In this document: one piece after another, positions 9,579 through 18,683 of the stretch
Layout of the letters: every line of letters starts with the position of its first letter
How positions within the stretch are numbered: position 1 is the first letter of the stretch
DNA from: Acidovorax sp. 210-6
GTDB lineage: Bacteria; Pseudomonadota; Gammaproteobacteria; Burkholderiales; Burkholderiaceae_C
Length of the DNA stretch: 64,000 bases
Direction: 5' to 3'
NCBI RefSeq assembly: GCF_010020825.1
Contig: NZ_JAACJE010000001.1
Coordinates: forward strand, 2,294,001 to 2,358,000
Made by a program: the position numbers and the translations under genes
Notes under the pieces: generated by a model
What the model was told of the DNA's origin: nothing
The model's database searches: none
Seen by the model: only the letters and a program-made list of their open reading frames with translations

Positions 9579-12227
9579 ATGAACACCCTCTACCGCAAGA
9601 ACCTGCCCGGCACGCTGCTGGACTATGTGGATGCCCGCGCCGCCGTCGAGCACCTGCGCCCCGGCGCCTGGGCCGAGATGCCCTACACCGCGCGCGTGCA
9701 TGCCGAGAACATCCTGCGCAAGGCCGACCCGGCCATAGTGGTCGACTGCCTGCGCCAGCTCATCGAACGCCGCCGCGAGCGCGACTTTCCGTGGTACCCG
9801 GCGCGCGTGGTCTGCCACGACATCCTGGGCCAGACGGCCCTGGTGGACCTGGCCGGCCTGCGCGACGCCATTGCCGCCGAGGGCGGCGACCCGGCGCAGG
9901 TGAACCCCGTGGTGCCAGTGCAGCTCATCGTGGACCATTCGCTGGCCGTGGAGTGCGGGGGCTTCGACCCCGAGGCCTTCGCCAAGAACCGCGCCATCGA
10001 GGACCGCCGCAACGAAGACCGCTTCCACTTCATCGAATGGACGAAAAAAGCCTTCGCCAACGTGGAGGTGATCCCGGCGGGCAACGGGATCATGCACCAG
10101 ATCAACCTGGAGAAAATGTCGCCCGTGGTGCAGGTGCAGAACGGCCTGGCCTACCCCGACACCTGCGTGGGCACCGACAGCCACACGCCACACGTGGACG
10201 CGCTGGGCGTCATCGCCATCGGCGTGGGCGGCCTGGAGGCCGAGGCCGTGATGCTGGGCCGCGCCTCCTGGATGCGCCTGCCCGAGATCGTGGGCGTGAG
10301 GCTCACCGGCCAGCGCCAGGACGGCATCACCGCCACCGATGTGGTGCTGGCGCTCACCGAATTCCTGCGCAAGGCCAAGGTGGTGGGCGCCTACCTGGAG
10401 TTCCATAGCGAGGGTGCGCGCAGCCTCACCATTGGCGACCGCGCCACCATTGCCAACATGGCGCCCGAATACGGCGCCACCGCCGCGCTGTTCGCCATCG
10501 ACGAGCAGACGCTGGACTACCTGCGCCTTACCGGCCGCGCCGCCAGCCAGGTGGAGCTGGTCGAAACCTACGCCAAGGAGGCCGGCCTGTGGGCCGACAC
10601 CCTGCAAGACGCCGTGTACGAGCGCATACTGGAGTTCAACCTCTCCAGCGTGGTGCGCAACCTGGCCGGCCCCTCCAACCCGCACGCCCGCGTGGCCACC
10701 GCCGACCTGGCAGCCAAGGGCATCGCCGGCCCCTGGACCATGCCCGCGCCCGGCGCAGGCACCCTGCCCGACGGCGCCGTGGTCATCGCCGCCATCACCA
10801 GCTGCACCAACACCAGCAACCCGCGCAACGTGATCGCCGCCGCCCTGTTGGCGCGCAACGCCCGCCGCCTGGGCCTGAACCGCCAACCCTGGGTCAAAAC
10901 ATCCCTCGCCCCCGGTTCCAAGGCCGTGGAGCTGTACCTGCAGGAAGCCGGTTTGCTGGGCGACCTGGAGGCCCTGGGCTTCGGCATCGTGGGTTTTGCC
11001 TGCACCACCTGCAACGGCATGAGCGGCGCATTGGACCCCGCCATCCAGCAGGAGATCATCGACCGCAAGCTCTACGCCACCGCCGTGCTCTCGGGCAACC
11101 GCAACTTCGACGGGCGCATCCACCCCTACGCCAGCCAGGCCTTCCTGGCTTCGCCGCCTCTGGTGGTGGCCTACGCGCTGGCCGGCACGGTCCGCTTCGA
11201 CATCGAGCGCGACGTGCTCGCCGTGGTGGACGGCCGCGAGATCCGCCTGCAAGACCTGTGGCCCAGCGACGCAGAGATCGACGCCGTGGTGCAAGCCGCC
11301 GTCAAGCCCGCGCAGTACCGCGCCGTGTACGAGCCCATGTTCGCCCTGCGGCGCAACGACGGCCAGCGCGTGAGCCCGCAGTACGCCTGGCGCGCGCAGT
11401 CCACCTACATCCGCCGCCCGCCCTACTGGGACACCGAGGGCGTGGGCGCGCTCGCCGCCCACCCGCGCACGCTCAAGGGCCTGCGCCCGCTGGCGATCCT
11501 GCCCGACAACATCACCACCGACCACCTCTCGCCCTCCAACGCCATCCTGACGGACTCGGCGGCGGGCGAATACCTGGCGCGCATGGGCGTGCCGGAGGAA
11601 GACTTCAACTCCTACGCCACGCACCGGGGCGACCACCTCACCGCCATGCGCGCCACCTTCGCCAACCCGCAGCTGGTGAACGAAATGGCCGTGGTGAACG
11701 GCCAGGTGCGCAAGGGCTCGCTGGCCCGCGTGGAGCCCGAGGGCCAGGTGGTGCGCATGTGGGAGGCCATCGAAACCTACCTGGGCCGCCGCCAGCCGCT
11801 CATCGTCATCGCGGGCGCCGACTACGGCCAGGGTTCCAGCCGCGACTGGGCCGCCAAGGGCGTGCGCCTGTCGGGCGTGGAGGTGGTGGTGGCCGAGGGC
11901 TTCGAGCGCATCCACCGCACCAACCTCATCGGCATGGGCGTGCTGCCGCTCGAATTCCAGCCCGGCACCACCCGCCACACCCTGCAGCTCGACGGCACCG
12001 AAACCTTCGACGTGGCGGGTGCACTGCAGCCGTGCGCCGTGCTGTCGCTCATCGTGCGCCGCAAGAATGGCGAAGTGCTGCAGGTGCCCGTGCAATGCCG
12101 GCTCGACACCGCCGAGGAAGCCTCGGTGTACGAAGCGGGCGGTGTGCTGCAGCGCTTTGCGCAGGATTTTTTGGCCAAATCAGCCTCCAGCGCCCCACCA
12201 GCAAGCGCTGTCAGCTATGAAAACTGA
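9579..12227 (+). CDS. acnD: Fe/S-dependent 2-methylisocitrate dehydratase
   Basis: An aconitase-family enzyme that dehydrates 2-methylcitrate and works with PrpF; it replaces PrpD of enterics. It has 882 residues with the three 4Fe-4S cysteines visible: C409 in SCTNTSN, and C475 and C478 in CTTCNG. The swivel domain lies in the last ~200 residues (GADYGQGSSRDW). The final ~17 residues (from about AKSASSAPP) are encoded by a copy of the dispersed repeat, so the C-terminus has been rewritten by that element. The stop overlaps the upstream possible ATG of prpF, suggesting translational coupling. Confidence 0.95.
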   Translation: MNTLYRKNLPGTLLDYVDARAAVEHLRPGAWAEMPYTARVHAENILRKADPAIVVDCLRQLIERRRERDFPWYPARVVCHDILGQTALVDLAGLRDAIAAEGGDPAQVNPVVPVQLIVDHSLAVECGGFDPEAFAKNRAIEDRRNEDRFHFIEWTKKAFANVEVIPAGNGIMHQINLEKMSPVVQVQNGLAYPDTCVGTDSHTPHVDALGVIAIGVGGLEAEAVMLGRASWMRLPEIVGVRLTGQRQDGITATDVVLALTEFLRKAKVVGAYLEFHSEGARSLTIGDRATIANMAPEYGATAALFAIDEQTLDYLRLTGRAASQVELVETYAKEAGLWADTLQDAVYERILEFNLSSVVRNLAGPSNPHARVATADLAAKGIAGPWTMPAPGAGTLPDGAVVIAAITSCTNTSNPRNVIAAALLARNARRLGLNRQPWVKTSLAPGSKAVELYLQEAGLLGDLEALGFGIVGFACTTCNGMSGALDPAIQQEIIDRKLYATAVLSGNRNFDGRIHPYASQAFLASPPLVVAYALAGTVRFDIERDVLAVVDGREIRLQDLWPSDAEIDAVVQAAVKPAQYRAVYEPMFALRRNDGQRVSPQYAWRAQSTYIRRPPYWDTEGVGALAAHPRTLKGLRPLAILPDNITTDHLSPSNAILTDSAAGEYLARMGVPEEDFNSYATHRGDHLTAMRATFANPQLVNEMAVVNGQVRKGSLARVEPEGQVVRMWEAIETYLGRRQPLIVIAGADYGQGSSRDWAAKGVRLSGVEVVVAEGFERIHRTNLIGMGVLPLEFQPGTTRHTLQLDGTETFDVAGALQPCAVLSLIVRRKNGEVLQVPVQCRLDTAEEASVYEAGGVLQRFAQDFLAKSASSAPPASAVSYEN
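12177..12222 (+). repeat. dispersed AGCTAT/ATAGCA repeat, copy B
   Basis: This copy reads AAATCAGCCTCCAGCGC, then CAGCAAGCGCTGTCAGCTAT, and lacks the distal ATAGCA arm. It lies inside the 3' end of acnD. It also supplies the ATG at 12217 that could start prpF. Confidence 0.7.
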
Positions 12228-12237
12228 AGTGAAAGCC

Positions 12238-13416
12238 ATGGCACCGCAAACCAGGATTCCCGCCCTCTACATGCGCGGCGGCACCAGCAAGGGCGTGTTC
12301 TTCCACCTGCCCGACCTGCCCGAGGCCGCCCGCCACCCCGGCCCTGCACGCGACGCGCTGCTGCTGCGCATGCTGGGCAGCCCCGACCCGTATGGCAAGC
12401 AGATCGACGGCCTGGGCAACGCCTCGTCCAGCACCAGCAAGGCCGTCATCCTGAGCCGCAGCACGCGGCCCGGGCACGATGTGGACTACCTCTTCGGCCA
12501 GGTCGCCATCGACCGCCCCTTCGTGGACTGGAGCGGCAACTGCGGCAACCTCTCGGCCGCCGTGGGGCCCTGCGCCATCCACTGGGGGCTGGTGGACCCA
12601 GCGCGCATCCCCCGGCAAGGCAGCGTGGCGGTGCGCATCTGGCAGGCCAACATTGGCAAAACCATCGTGGCGCATGTGCCCATCGTGGGCGGGCATGTGC
12701 AGGAAACGGGCGAATTCGAGCTCGACGGCGTGGCCTTCCCCGCCGCCGAGGTGCCGCTGGAGTTCATCGCACCCGCCGATGAAGGCGAAGGCGGCGCCAT
12801 GTTCCCGACCGGCAACGTGGTGGATCAGTTGGACGTGCCTGGGGTCGGCACATTCGCCGCCACCCTCATCAACGCCGGCATCCCCACCATCTTCCTCAAC
12901 GCGGCGGACCTGGGCTACACCGGCACCGAGCTGCAGGGCGCCATCAACGGCGACGCGCAGGCCCTGGCGCGCTTCGAGGCCATCCGCGCGCGCGGCGCGG
13001 TGAAGATGGGGCTGATCCGCGATGTGGGCGAGGCCGCGCAGCGCCAGCACACGCCCAAAATCGCCTTCGTGGCCCCGCCCATCAGCTACACCGCGTCCAG
13101 CGGCAAGCACATCGAGGCCGACGACATCGACCTGCTGGTGCGCGCCCTCTCCATGGGCCAGTTGCACCACGCCATGATGGGCACGGCGGCCGTGGCCATT
13201 GGCACCGCCGCAGCCATCCCCGGCACGCTGGTGAACAAAGCCGCAGGCGGCGGCACGCGCAACGCCGTGGTGTTCGGCCACCCTTCGGGCACCCTGCGTG
13301 TGGGCGCCGAGGCCGCGCAAGCCAACGGCCAGTGGCAAGTCACCAAAGCGTTGATGAGCCGCAGCGCCCGCATCCTCATGGAAGGCTGGGTGCGTGTTCC
13401 GGCAGACAGTTTTTAA
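12238..13416 (+). CDS. prpF: 2-methylaconitate cis-trans isomerase PrpF
   Basis: Isomerises the 2-methylaconitate made by AcnD so that aconitase can hydrate it; AcnD-type pathways need it. It has the PrpF family start (RIPALYMRGGTSKGVFF), a GLGNASSSTSKAV block and SGNCGNLSAAVGP. These fit the diaminopimelate-epimerase-like double-hotdog fold with paired active-site residues. ATG 12238 gives 392 residues. ATG 12217 lies inside the repeat and overlaps the acnD stop; it would add seven residues (MKTEVKA). Neither has a strong Shine-Dalgarno. Confidence 0.93.
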   Translation: MAPQTRIPALYMRGGTSKGVFFHLPDLPEAARHPGPARDALLLRMLGSPDPYGKQIDGLGNASSSTSKAVILSRSTRPGHDVDYLFGQVAIDRPFVDWSGNCGNLSAAVGPCAIHWGLVDPARIPRQGSVAVRIWQANIGKTIVAHVPIVGGHVQETGEFELDGVAFPAAEVPLEFIAPADEGEGGAMFPTGNVVDQLDVPGVGTFAATLINAGIPTIFLNAADLGYTGTELQGAINGDAQALARFEAIRARGAVKMGLIRDVGEAAQRQHTPKIAFVAPPISYTASSGKHIEADDIDLLVRALSMGQLHHAMMGTAAVAIGTAAAIPGTLVNKAAGGGTRNAVVFGHPSGTLRVGAEAAQANGQWQVTKALMSRSARILMEGWVRVPADSF

Positions 13417-13419
13417 GCA

Positions 13420-13480
13420 AAATCAGCCTCCAGCGCTGATGCAGAAAGCGCCAGCAGCTACCAATTCAATAGCATTTTGA
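13420..13480 (+). repeat. dispersed AGCTAT/ATAGCA repeat, copy C
   Basis: A near-complete copy: AAATCAGCCTCCAGCGCTGA, then AAAGCGCCAGCAGCTA, then TCAATAGCATTTTGAT. It occupies almost the whole gap between the prpF stop and the next gene's start. Confidence 0.8.
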
Positions 13481-13490
13481 TCGGCACCCC

Positions 13491-14357
13491 ATGAACACCA
13501 AGCAACAACTCAAGGCCCTGGCCCATGCCCGCCGGGGCGTCATCGTGCCCGGCGCGTTCAACGCCCTCTCCGCCCGCGTGGTGGCCGACCTGGGCTTCGA
13601 GGCCCTCTACGTCACCGGCGCTGGCGTCACCAACATGTGGTTCGGCCTGCCGGACCAGGCCTTCATGGGCCTCACCGACATCGCGGACCACACCGCCCGC
13701 ATCCGCGACGCCGTGGACCTGCCCCTGATCGTGGACGCCGACACCGGCTTTGGCAACGCGCTCAACACCTACCACGCCGTGCGCACCCTGGAGCGCGCGG
13801 GCGCCGACTGCATCCAGCTCGAAGACCAGGTTTCACCCAAGCGCTGCGGCCACTTCGCCGGCAAGGATGTGGTGGAGGCCAGCGAAATGATCGGCAAGAT
13901 CAAGGCCGCGTGCGATGCCCGCCGCGACAAGGACCTGCTCATCATGGCCCGCACCGACGCCGCCACCGTGCACGGCTTCAACGCCGCCGTGGAGCGCGCC
14001 CAGCAATACGCCGAGGCCGGCGCCGACCTGCTGTTCGTCGAGGCCGTGACCGAGCTGGAGCATGTGCGCGCCCTGCCCCAGCGCCTGAGCACACCCCAGC
14101 TCATGAACATGGTCATCGGCGGCAAAACCCCCATCACCAGCGCCCAGGAACTGGGCCAGCTCGGCTACGGCCTGGTGCTGTACGCCAACGCGGCGCTGCA
14201 GGGGGCTCTGGCGGGCATGCAGCGGACGCTGACGCAATTGCGCGAGACGCAGCGGATTGATGAAGACCCGGCGCTGGTGACGCCGTTTGCGGAGAGGCAA
14301 AGGCTGGTGGGCAAGGAGGTTTGGGATGGGTTGGAGAAGAAGTACTTGGGGTGGTGA
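13491..14357 (+). CDS. isocitrate lyase/PEP mutase family enzyme (methylisocitrate lyase candidate)
   Basis: A 288-residue TIM-barrel enzyme of the isocitrate lyase/PEP mutase superfamily. The catalytic loop is K117-R-C-G-H121, with C119 as the general base, and the metal-binding DADTGFG block precedes it. Its position as the last gene of the prp operon suggests cleavage of 2-methylisocitrate to pyruvate and succinate, the PrpB step. However, the N-terminus and the loop after KRCGH (HFAGKDVVEASEMIGKI) look closer to the dimethylmalate lyase/oxaloacetate decarboxylase branch than to canonical PrpB, which usually has LSGGGVAAGSLGLPD. I therefore leave the symbol blank. Confidence 0.85.
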   Translation: MNTKQQLKALAHARRGVIVPGAFNALSARVVADLGFEALYVTGAGVTNMWFGLPDQAFMGLTDIADHTARIRDAVDLPLIVDADTGFGNALNTYHAVRTLERAGADCIQLEDQVSPKRCGHFAGKDVVEASEMIGKIKAACDARRDKDLLIMARTDAATVHGFNAAVERAQQYAEAGADLLFVEAVTELEHVRALPQRLSTPQLMNMVIGGKTPITSAQELGQLGYGLVLYANAALQGALAGMQRTLTQLRETQRIDEDPALVTPFAERQRLVGKEVWDGLEKKYLGW

Positions 14358-14538
14358 GGTCCCTGCTGAAAGGCACCCGGTATGCGGAGTCATTTGCATT
14401 CACTGGTGCCACAAGCGAAGACAGGATTCGACCCAAGGCAGCCGCTCGGTCACTCGCTTAGCGGCCACTCAGGCCGTTGCTGGGTTACAAAGCATGAATC
14501 GTCACTCTAGCCGCTGAGCCCTTTAGGGCGAACCTACC

Positions 14539-15999
14539 ATGACAACCAAGTCGACCGGCGTCACTGCGACCGAGAGAATGCTCGCTGATTTTTGCGAGCG
14601 ATCCTTCCTAAAGCTCTGGAGCTATCCGAATCCATATAAAGACGATGGCCATGAGCTGTGCGACCTGCTTGCCGTCTTTGGCAACGACGTTTTCATCTTC
14701 TTCGACCGCGAGGCTGCGCTGCCCGACGATCCCGAAAAGGATCCCCTGGTCCTATGGAACCGCTGGAAGCGCAACGTTATCGACCGGCAGGTGAAAACTG
14801 CTCATGGAGCAGAACGGTACATCCGCAGCGGACGGCCAATCTTCTTGGACGGGAAGCGGGCGCAGCCTTTTCCTTTTGAGTTCGACAGGGGAATCGTCAC
14901 CGTTCACAAGATCATCGTCGCTCACGGAGCCAAAGAGGCCTGTGAGCGTGCATCACCGGAGAACGTCTACGGCAGTCTTGCCATCACCTATTCCGAAAGC
15001 GATTGCGAGCCCACCGCGCCTTTCCACATCGAGATCAACAAGCTATGCCCCGTCCACATACTTGACAGCCACAACATGCCGATCGTGTTGAGCGAGTTGG
15101 ACACTGTCAGCGACTTCGCCTCATACCTGCGCGAGAAGGTGCGCGCGATCTCGGCTCTGGATTACCTCAGCTACTGCGGAGAAGAAGACCTACTCGCCCA
15201 CTACCTTCTTAACTACGACGACACAACGAAGCGGCACGTCATCGGCTCAACCAAACAAGAGGTGACTGGCGTCATGATCGGCGAGGGAGAGTGGCGCGGG
15301 TTCTATCAGAGCGAGCTTTACAAGAATACGAAGAAGGAGGATCGCATCTCCTACTTCTGGGACGAGCTAATCCAGCGCACATGCCAAAACAGCCTCGACG
15401 GGACGCTTGGCGGCAACTCGGACATTTTGCGTGGACAGAGTGCCATCTACGAGATGGTGAAAGAGCCGCGCTTCATGCGCCGCGGCCTCGCCGACAAGAT
15501 GCTAACCGCCGTCCAGCGGTTCCCGGACACTGGAGCCTTCACGCGGCAAGTCACCCTTCTTCCTTCGTTCGAGATAAACGTCGCCTACGTCCTTCTGCAA
15601 CTCCGTGTGCCCGAGCCGCTCCGATCCGCGCCAGATTTCCGCGAAAAGCGACAGGCGATCCTTGAAATCGCGTGCGGCGCATCCAAGAATAAATTCCCAT
15701 ACCTTGTGAAGGTAATCGGGATTGGCATCGAAGCACCAAAGTTCGCAGGAGGCAGTAGCGCCGAAGATTTCATCTTAATGCCGTGTGAAAGGTGGTCTGC
15801 GGAGCAACAAAACCACTACGCGGAACTGAACAAGAATTGGAACTTTTTCGAGACTCCAAACTTGAAGCAGCACAAGGACCGGGTCACCCAGTTTGTGCAC
15901 CCTCCCCATGTCAGCCAGCGGGCGACTGGCGAGAAGGTTGGCCGCAACGATCCTTGCCCATGCGGCTCCGGCAAGAAGTACAAGAAGTGTCACGGCTAG
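14539..15999 (+). CDS. SEC-C zinc-motif protein with nuclease-like N-terminus
   Basis: A 486-residue protein that I do not recognise as a named gene. The C-terminal 20 residues are a clear SEC-C zinc motif ([18 protein letters not shown]). The N-terminus (about residues 40-70: DGHELCDLL, then VFIFFDRE) resembles the start of a PD-(D/E)XK/NERD-like nuclease core, although the usual D-x-K is D-R-E here. The rest has no motif I can assign. Base composition is clearly lower in GC than its neighbours and codon use is more mixed, which suggests horizontal acquisition. It stands alone between the prp operon and a short HTH gene. A role in defence or DNA turnover is only inference. Confidence 0.75.
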   Translation: MTTKSTGVTATERMLADFCERSFLKLWSYPNPYKDDGHELCDLLAVFGNDVFIFFDREAALPDDPEKDPLVLWNRWKRNVIDRQVKTAHGAERYIRSGRPIFLDGKRAQPFPFEFDRGIVTVHKIIVAHGAKEACERASPENVYGSLAITYSESDCEPTAPFHIEINKLCPVHILDSHNMPIVLSELDTVSDFASYLREKVRAISALDYLSYCGEEDLLAHYLLNYDDTTKRHVIGSTKQEVTGVMIGEGEWRGFYQSELYKNTKKEDRISYFWDELIQRTCQNSLDGTLGGNSDILRGQSAIYEMVKEPRFMRRGLADKMLTAVQRFPDTGAFTRQVTLLPSFEINVAYVLLQLRVPEPLRSAPDFREKRQAILEIACGASKNKFPYLVKVIGIGIEAPKFAGGSSAEDFILMPCERWSAEQQNHYAELNKNWNFFETPNLKQHKDRVTQFVHPPHVSQRATGEKVGRNDPCPCGSGKKYKKCHG

Positions 16000-16146
16000 C
16001 CATGCTGTGTCCGAGCTTGCAGTCTACTAACTGACCGGATTGCGGCGTATTCTTGTGGGATCGCTCCTGGCCGAAAAGAGCCAGTAATCACAGCAGAAGT
16101 ACAGCGCTACCATTCCAGGGCAGCCCAACTCCCTCTCTCGCCCGCC

Positions 16147-16428
16147 ATGACCACCCGCCCCCTGACCCTGACGATGCCCACCCCCACCGGCGACCAACTC
16201 AAGGCCGCACGCATGGCCGCCGGGCTGAGCCAGGCGCAGGCCGCCGAGCTGATGGGTTACCCGCTGCAGACGGGCAGCCGGGGCGGCTTGCAGTCGCGCA
16301 CCTGGCAGGCGCTGGAGAGCACGACGGACGAGCGCAACATGCAGGGGCCGGTGTTCGCCATGTTCCTGTTGCTGACGGGGCAGCACCCCGAATACACGCT
16401 CACACCCCGATCCGGGCAGACGCTCTAG
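16147..16428 (+). CDS. small XRE-like helix-turn-helix protein
   Basis: A 93-residue protein with an N-terminal segment resembling an XRE helix-turn-helix (GDQLKAARMAAGLSQAQAAE, then a second helix region ending SRTWQALE). The rest is a short hydrophobic C-terminal helix. ATG 16147 gives 93 residues; ATG 16174 would begin just before the helix-turn-helix. Such proteins are often plasmid- or phage-derived regulators. No partner gene is next to it, and its target is unknown. Confidence 0.65.
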   Translation: MTTRPLTLTMPTPTGDQLKAARMAAGLSQAQAAELMGYPLQTGSRGGLQSRTWQALESTTDERNMQGPVFAMFLLLTGQHPEYTLTPRSGQTL

Positions 16429-16444
16429 CCCCACGCTCCGCCGC

Positions 16445-16467
16445 TGTGCGCCAACCATGGGCGCACA
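16445..16467 (+). terminator. possible terminator hairpin
   Basis: An 8-bp inverted repeat, TGTGCGCC and GGCGCACA, with a 7-base loop, 17 bases after the HTH gene. No T tract follows, so it may be only a structural or weak terminator. Confidence 0.35.
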
Positions 16468-16478
16468 AACCACGCGGC

Positions 16479-16537
16479 AAATCGGCCTATAGCGCTTACG
16501 TGGCAAGCGCAGCAAGCTCCATATTTCATAGCATTTT
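16479..16537 (+). repeat. dispersed AGCTAT/ATAGCA repeat, copy D
   Basis: AAATCGGCCTATAGCGCTTA, then GCAAGCGCAGCAAGCT, then TTTCATAGCATTTT. It lies between the HTH gene and marR. Confidence 0.75.
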
Positions 16538-16597
16538 CACACCCTTGCTGGGCACGTAAAACCCTGCGCAAAAGCAGGCCTATTCACTAATTGCAAC

Positions 16598-16610
16598 GAC
16601 AATCATTGTC
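16598..16610. promoter_or_regulatory. palindromic operator upstream of marR
   Basis: A perfect 13-bp palindrome, GACAATCATTGTC, 21 bases before the marR start. Its size and AT-rich core fit a MarR dimer site, so autoregulation of the efflux operon is inferred. Confidence 0.6.
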
Positions 16611-16631
16611 TAGTCAATTAAATTACGACCC

Positions 16632-17138
16632 ATGCCAGATACCCCCCAGCCCGCCGCTTCCGCACGGTTCTACGACGCCACCCGCCTCTCGCCCGAGGAC
16701 AGCGTGGGCTACCTCATGCGCAAGGTGATGTCGTCCATCCGCACGCAGGCCGACGCGCAGCTCTCAACGCACGACATGACCTATGCGCAGTGGCTGCCGC
16801 TGTTCAAGCTGTCGCTGTGCAGCAGCGCCACCACCGTGGCCGGGCTGGCGCGCGACCTGGAGACCGACCCGGCCGCCATGACGCGCGTGCTCGACCGGCT
16901 GGAGGCCAAGGGCCTGGTGGCGCGCGAGCGCTCCACCACCGACCGGCGCGTGGTGCAGATCGCCCTAACGCCCGAAGGCCAGGCCGTGGCGGCGCGGGTG
17001 CCGCCGGTGCTGGCCGAGGTGCTGAACGGCCACCTGAGCGATTTCACGCACGACGAATGGCAGCAACTGCTGCACCTGCTGCGCCGCATGCTGGCCAACG
17101 GCGAGGCCCGGCGCCAGCAGCAGTCGCAAAACACCTGA
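16632..17138 (+). CDS. MarR family transcriptional regulator
   Basis: A 168-residue winged-helix repressor of the MarR type. The DNA-binding core includes TTVAGLARDLETDPAAMTRV and the wing DRLEAKGLVARERSTTDRRV, followed by the C-terminal dimerisation helices. It is the first gene of marR-outer membrane factor-emrA-emrB, with the next start 25 bases on. It therefore probably represses the pump until a toxic ligand binds. The GACAATCATTGTC palindrome just upstream is its likely site. It resembles EmrR/MprA in context, but the ligand is not predictable. Confidence 0.93.
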   Translation: MPDTPQPAASARFYDATRLSPEDSVGYLMRKVMSSIRTQADAQLSTHDMTYAQWLPLFKLSLCSSATTVAGLARDLETDPAAMTRVLDRLEAKGLVARERSTTDRRVVQIALTPEGQAVAARVPPVLAEVLNGHLSDFTHDEWQQLLHLLRRMLANGEARRQQQSQNT

Positions 17139-17163
17139 CTCCATCGCCTTACGCACCCCTCCC

Positions 17164-18630
17164 ATGACGCCCTCTTCCCTCCCCCCTGCCGCCGGCACGC
17201 GCCGCCTGCTTCCCCTGGCCGCCGCGCTGGCCACGGCCCTGCTGCTGGTGGCCTGCGCCAGCCCCGGCCCGGCGCACCAGCCGCGGGCCGCGTCCACGGC
17301 CCAGGCCGCCGGCTTGGCCGACGCGGGCCAGGATGCCAGCGCCGCCCCCGCCCAGTGGTGGCGCGCGCTGGGCGACAGCCAGCTCGACGCCCTGGTGGAA
17401 CGCGCGCTGCAAGACAACCCCAGCCTGGCCGTGGGCCGAGCGCGCCTGGCCCAGGCCGTGGCGCTGAGCCAGGTGCGCGAGGCCGCCAACGGCCCGCAGG
17501 CCACGCTGGGCGTGGATTTTTCGCGCCAGCACTACACGGCGCACGGCCTGGTGCCCGCGCCGGTGGCGGGCAACAGCTATTCCACGGGCAACATCCAGGC
17601 GTCGCTGAGCTGGTCGCCCGACTTCTTCGGCCAGCACGCCGCCGAGCTGGAGGCCGCGCTGGGCCAGGCCCGCGCCGCCCAGGCCGATGCCGCCGCCGCC
17701 GCCAACCTGCTGGCCGCCAATGTGGCGCGCGCCCATGTGGGCCTGGCGCGCCTGCTGGCCCAGCGCGCCGTGGCCGAGCGCGCGCTGGCGCAGCGCCAGG
17801 AACAGGTGTCGCTGACCCAGCAGCGCGTGGGCGCGGGGCTGGACAGCCAGGTGGAACTGACGCAGTCGCAGGCCGCCGTGCCCGACGCGCGCACGCAGAT
17901 CGAGGCGCTGGACGAGCAGATCACGCTGGCGCGCCGCCAGCTCGCCGTGCTCAGCGGCCAGGCGCCCGGTGCGCTGGCCGGGCTCACGCCCCGGCTCGAC
18001 GCGCTGCAGCCCCCGGCCGTGCCGCCCACGCTGGGCACCGACCTGCTGGGCCGCCGCCCCGACGTGGTGGCCGCGCGCTGGCGCATCGAGGCCGCCACGC
18101 AGGGCGTGGCCGTGGCGCGCAGCGAGTTCTACCCCAACGTCAACCTCACGGCCTTCGTGGGCCTGAACGCGCTGGGGCTGGATCGCCTGTTCAACGCTGG
18201 CTCGCGCCAGCTCGGCGTGGCGCCGGCGCTGCGCCTGCCGATTTTTGATGGCGGGCGCCTGCGCGCCCAACTGGGCGGCCGCCAGGCCGAGCTGGACATG
18301 GCCATTGCCCAGTACAACGGCGCCGTGCTTGACGCCGCGCGCGAGGCCGGCGACGCGCTCGCCTCCATCGCCTCGCTGGCGCGCCAGCAGGAGCAGCAGG
18401 CCGAGGCTGCCGCCAGCGCGGAAAAGGCCTACCGCTTCGCCCAGGAGCGCTACCGCGCCGGCCTGGGCACCTACCTCGTGGTGCTGAGCACCGAGAGCCA
18501 GGTGCTGGCCCAGCGCCGCCTGGCCGTGGACCTGCGCGCCCGCCAGCTCGACACCCGCATCGCGCTGATGAAGGCCCTGGGCGGCGGCTGGCAGGACGAC
18601 ACCGCCATGCTGCAGACGGCCGCGCGCTGA
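17164..18630 (+). CDS. efflux outer membrane lipoprotein (NodT/OprM family)
   Basis: A TolC-like outer membrane channel of 488 residues that completes a tripartite pump with the next two genes. The signal peptide ends in a lipobox (LLLVACAS, acylated Cys at residue 31), as usual for the NodT family. Two structural repeats rich in Ala/Gln form the long periplasmic coiled-coil barrel. The family motif around GRRPDVVAARWRIEAATQGV is present at the start of the second repeat. It sits between marR and emrA and is probably co-transcribed. Confidence 0.94.
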   Translation: MTPSSLPPAAGTRRLLPLAAALATALLLVACASPGPAHQPRAASTAQAAGLADAGQDASAAPAQWWRALGDSQLDALVERALQDNPSLAVGRARLAQAVALSQVREAANGPQATLGVDFSRQHYTAHGLVPAPVAGNSYSTGNIQASLSWSPDFFGQHAAELEAALGQARAAQADAAAAANLLAANVARAHVGLARLLAQRAVAERALAQRQEQVSLTQQRVGAGLDSQVELTQSQAAVPDARTQIEALDEQITLARRQLAVLSGQAPGALAGLTPRLDALQPPAVPPTLGTDLLGRRPDVVAARWRIEAATQGVAVARSEFYPNVNLTAFVGLNALGLDRLFNAGSRQLGVAPALRLPIFDGGRLRAQLGGRQAELDMAIAQYNGAVLDAAREAGDALASIASLARQQEQQAEAAASAEKAYRFAQERYRAGLGTYLVVLSTESQVLAQRRLAVDLRARQLDTRIALMKALGGGWQDDTAMLQTAAR

Positions 18631-18683
18631 CCACGGCCCTCCCCCGACCGCACCGAACACAACGCACACGAAAGAAGAACACC

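Noticed and set aside
8310-12095. A 1261-codon open frame on the minus strand opposite prpC and acnD
   Set aside because: Both enzymes are unmistakable on the plus strand; the frame is His/Gly/Ala-rich low-complexity noise.
14358-14538. Possible integron attC-like or att-type sequence upstream of the low-GC gene
   Set aside because: There are partial inverted segments (GCGGCC, GGCCGTT), but no complete attC core sites, integrase gene or flanking duplication could be found.
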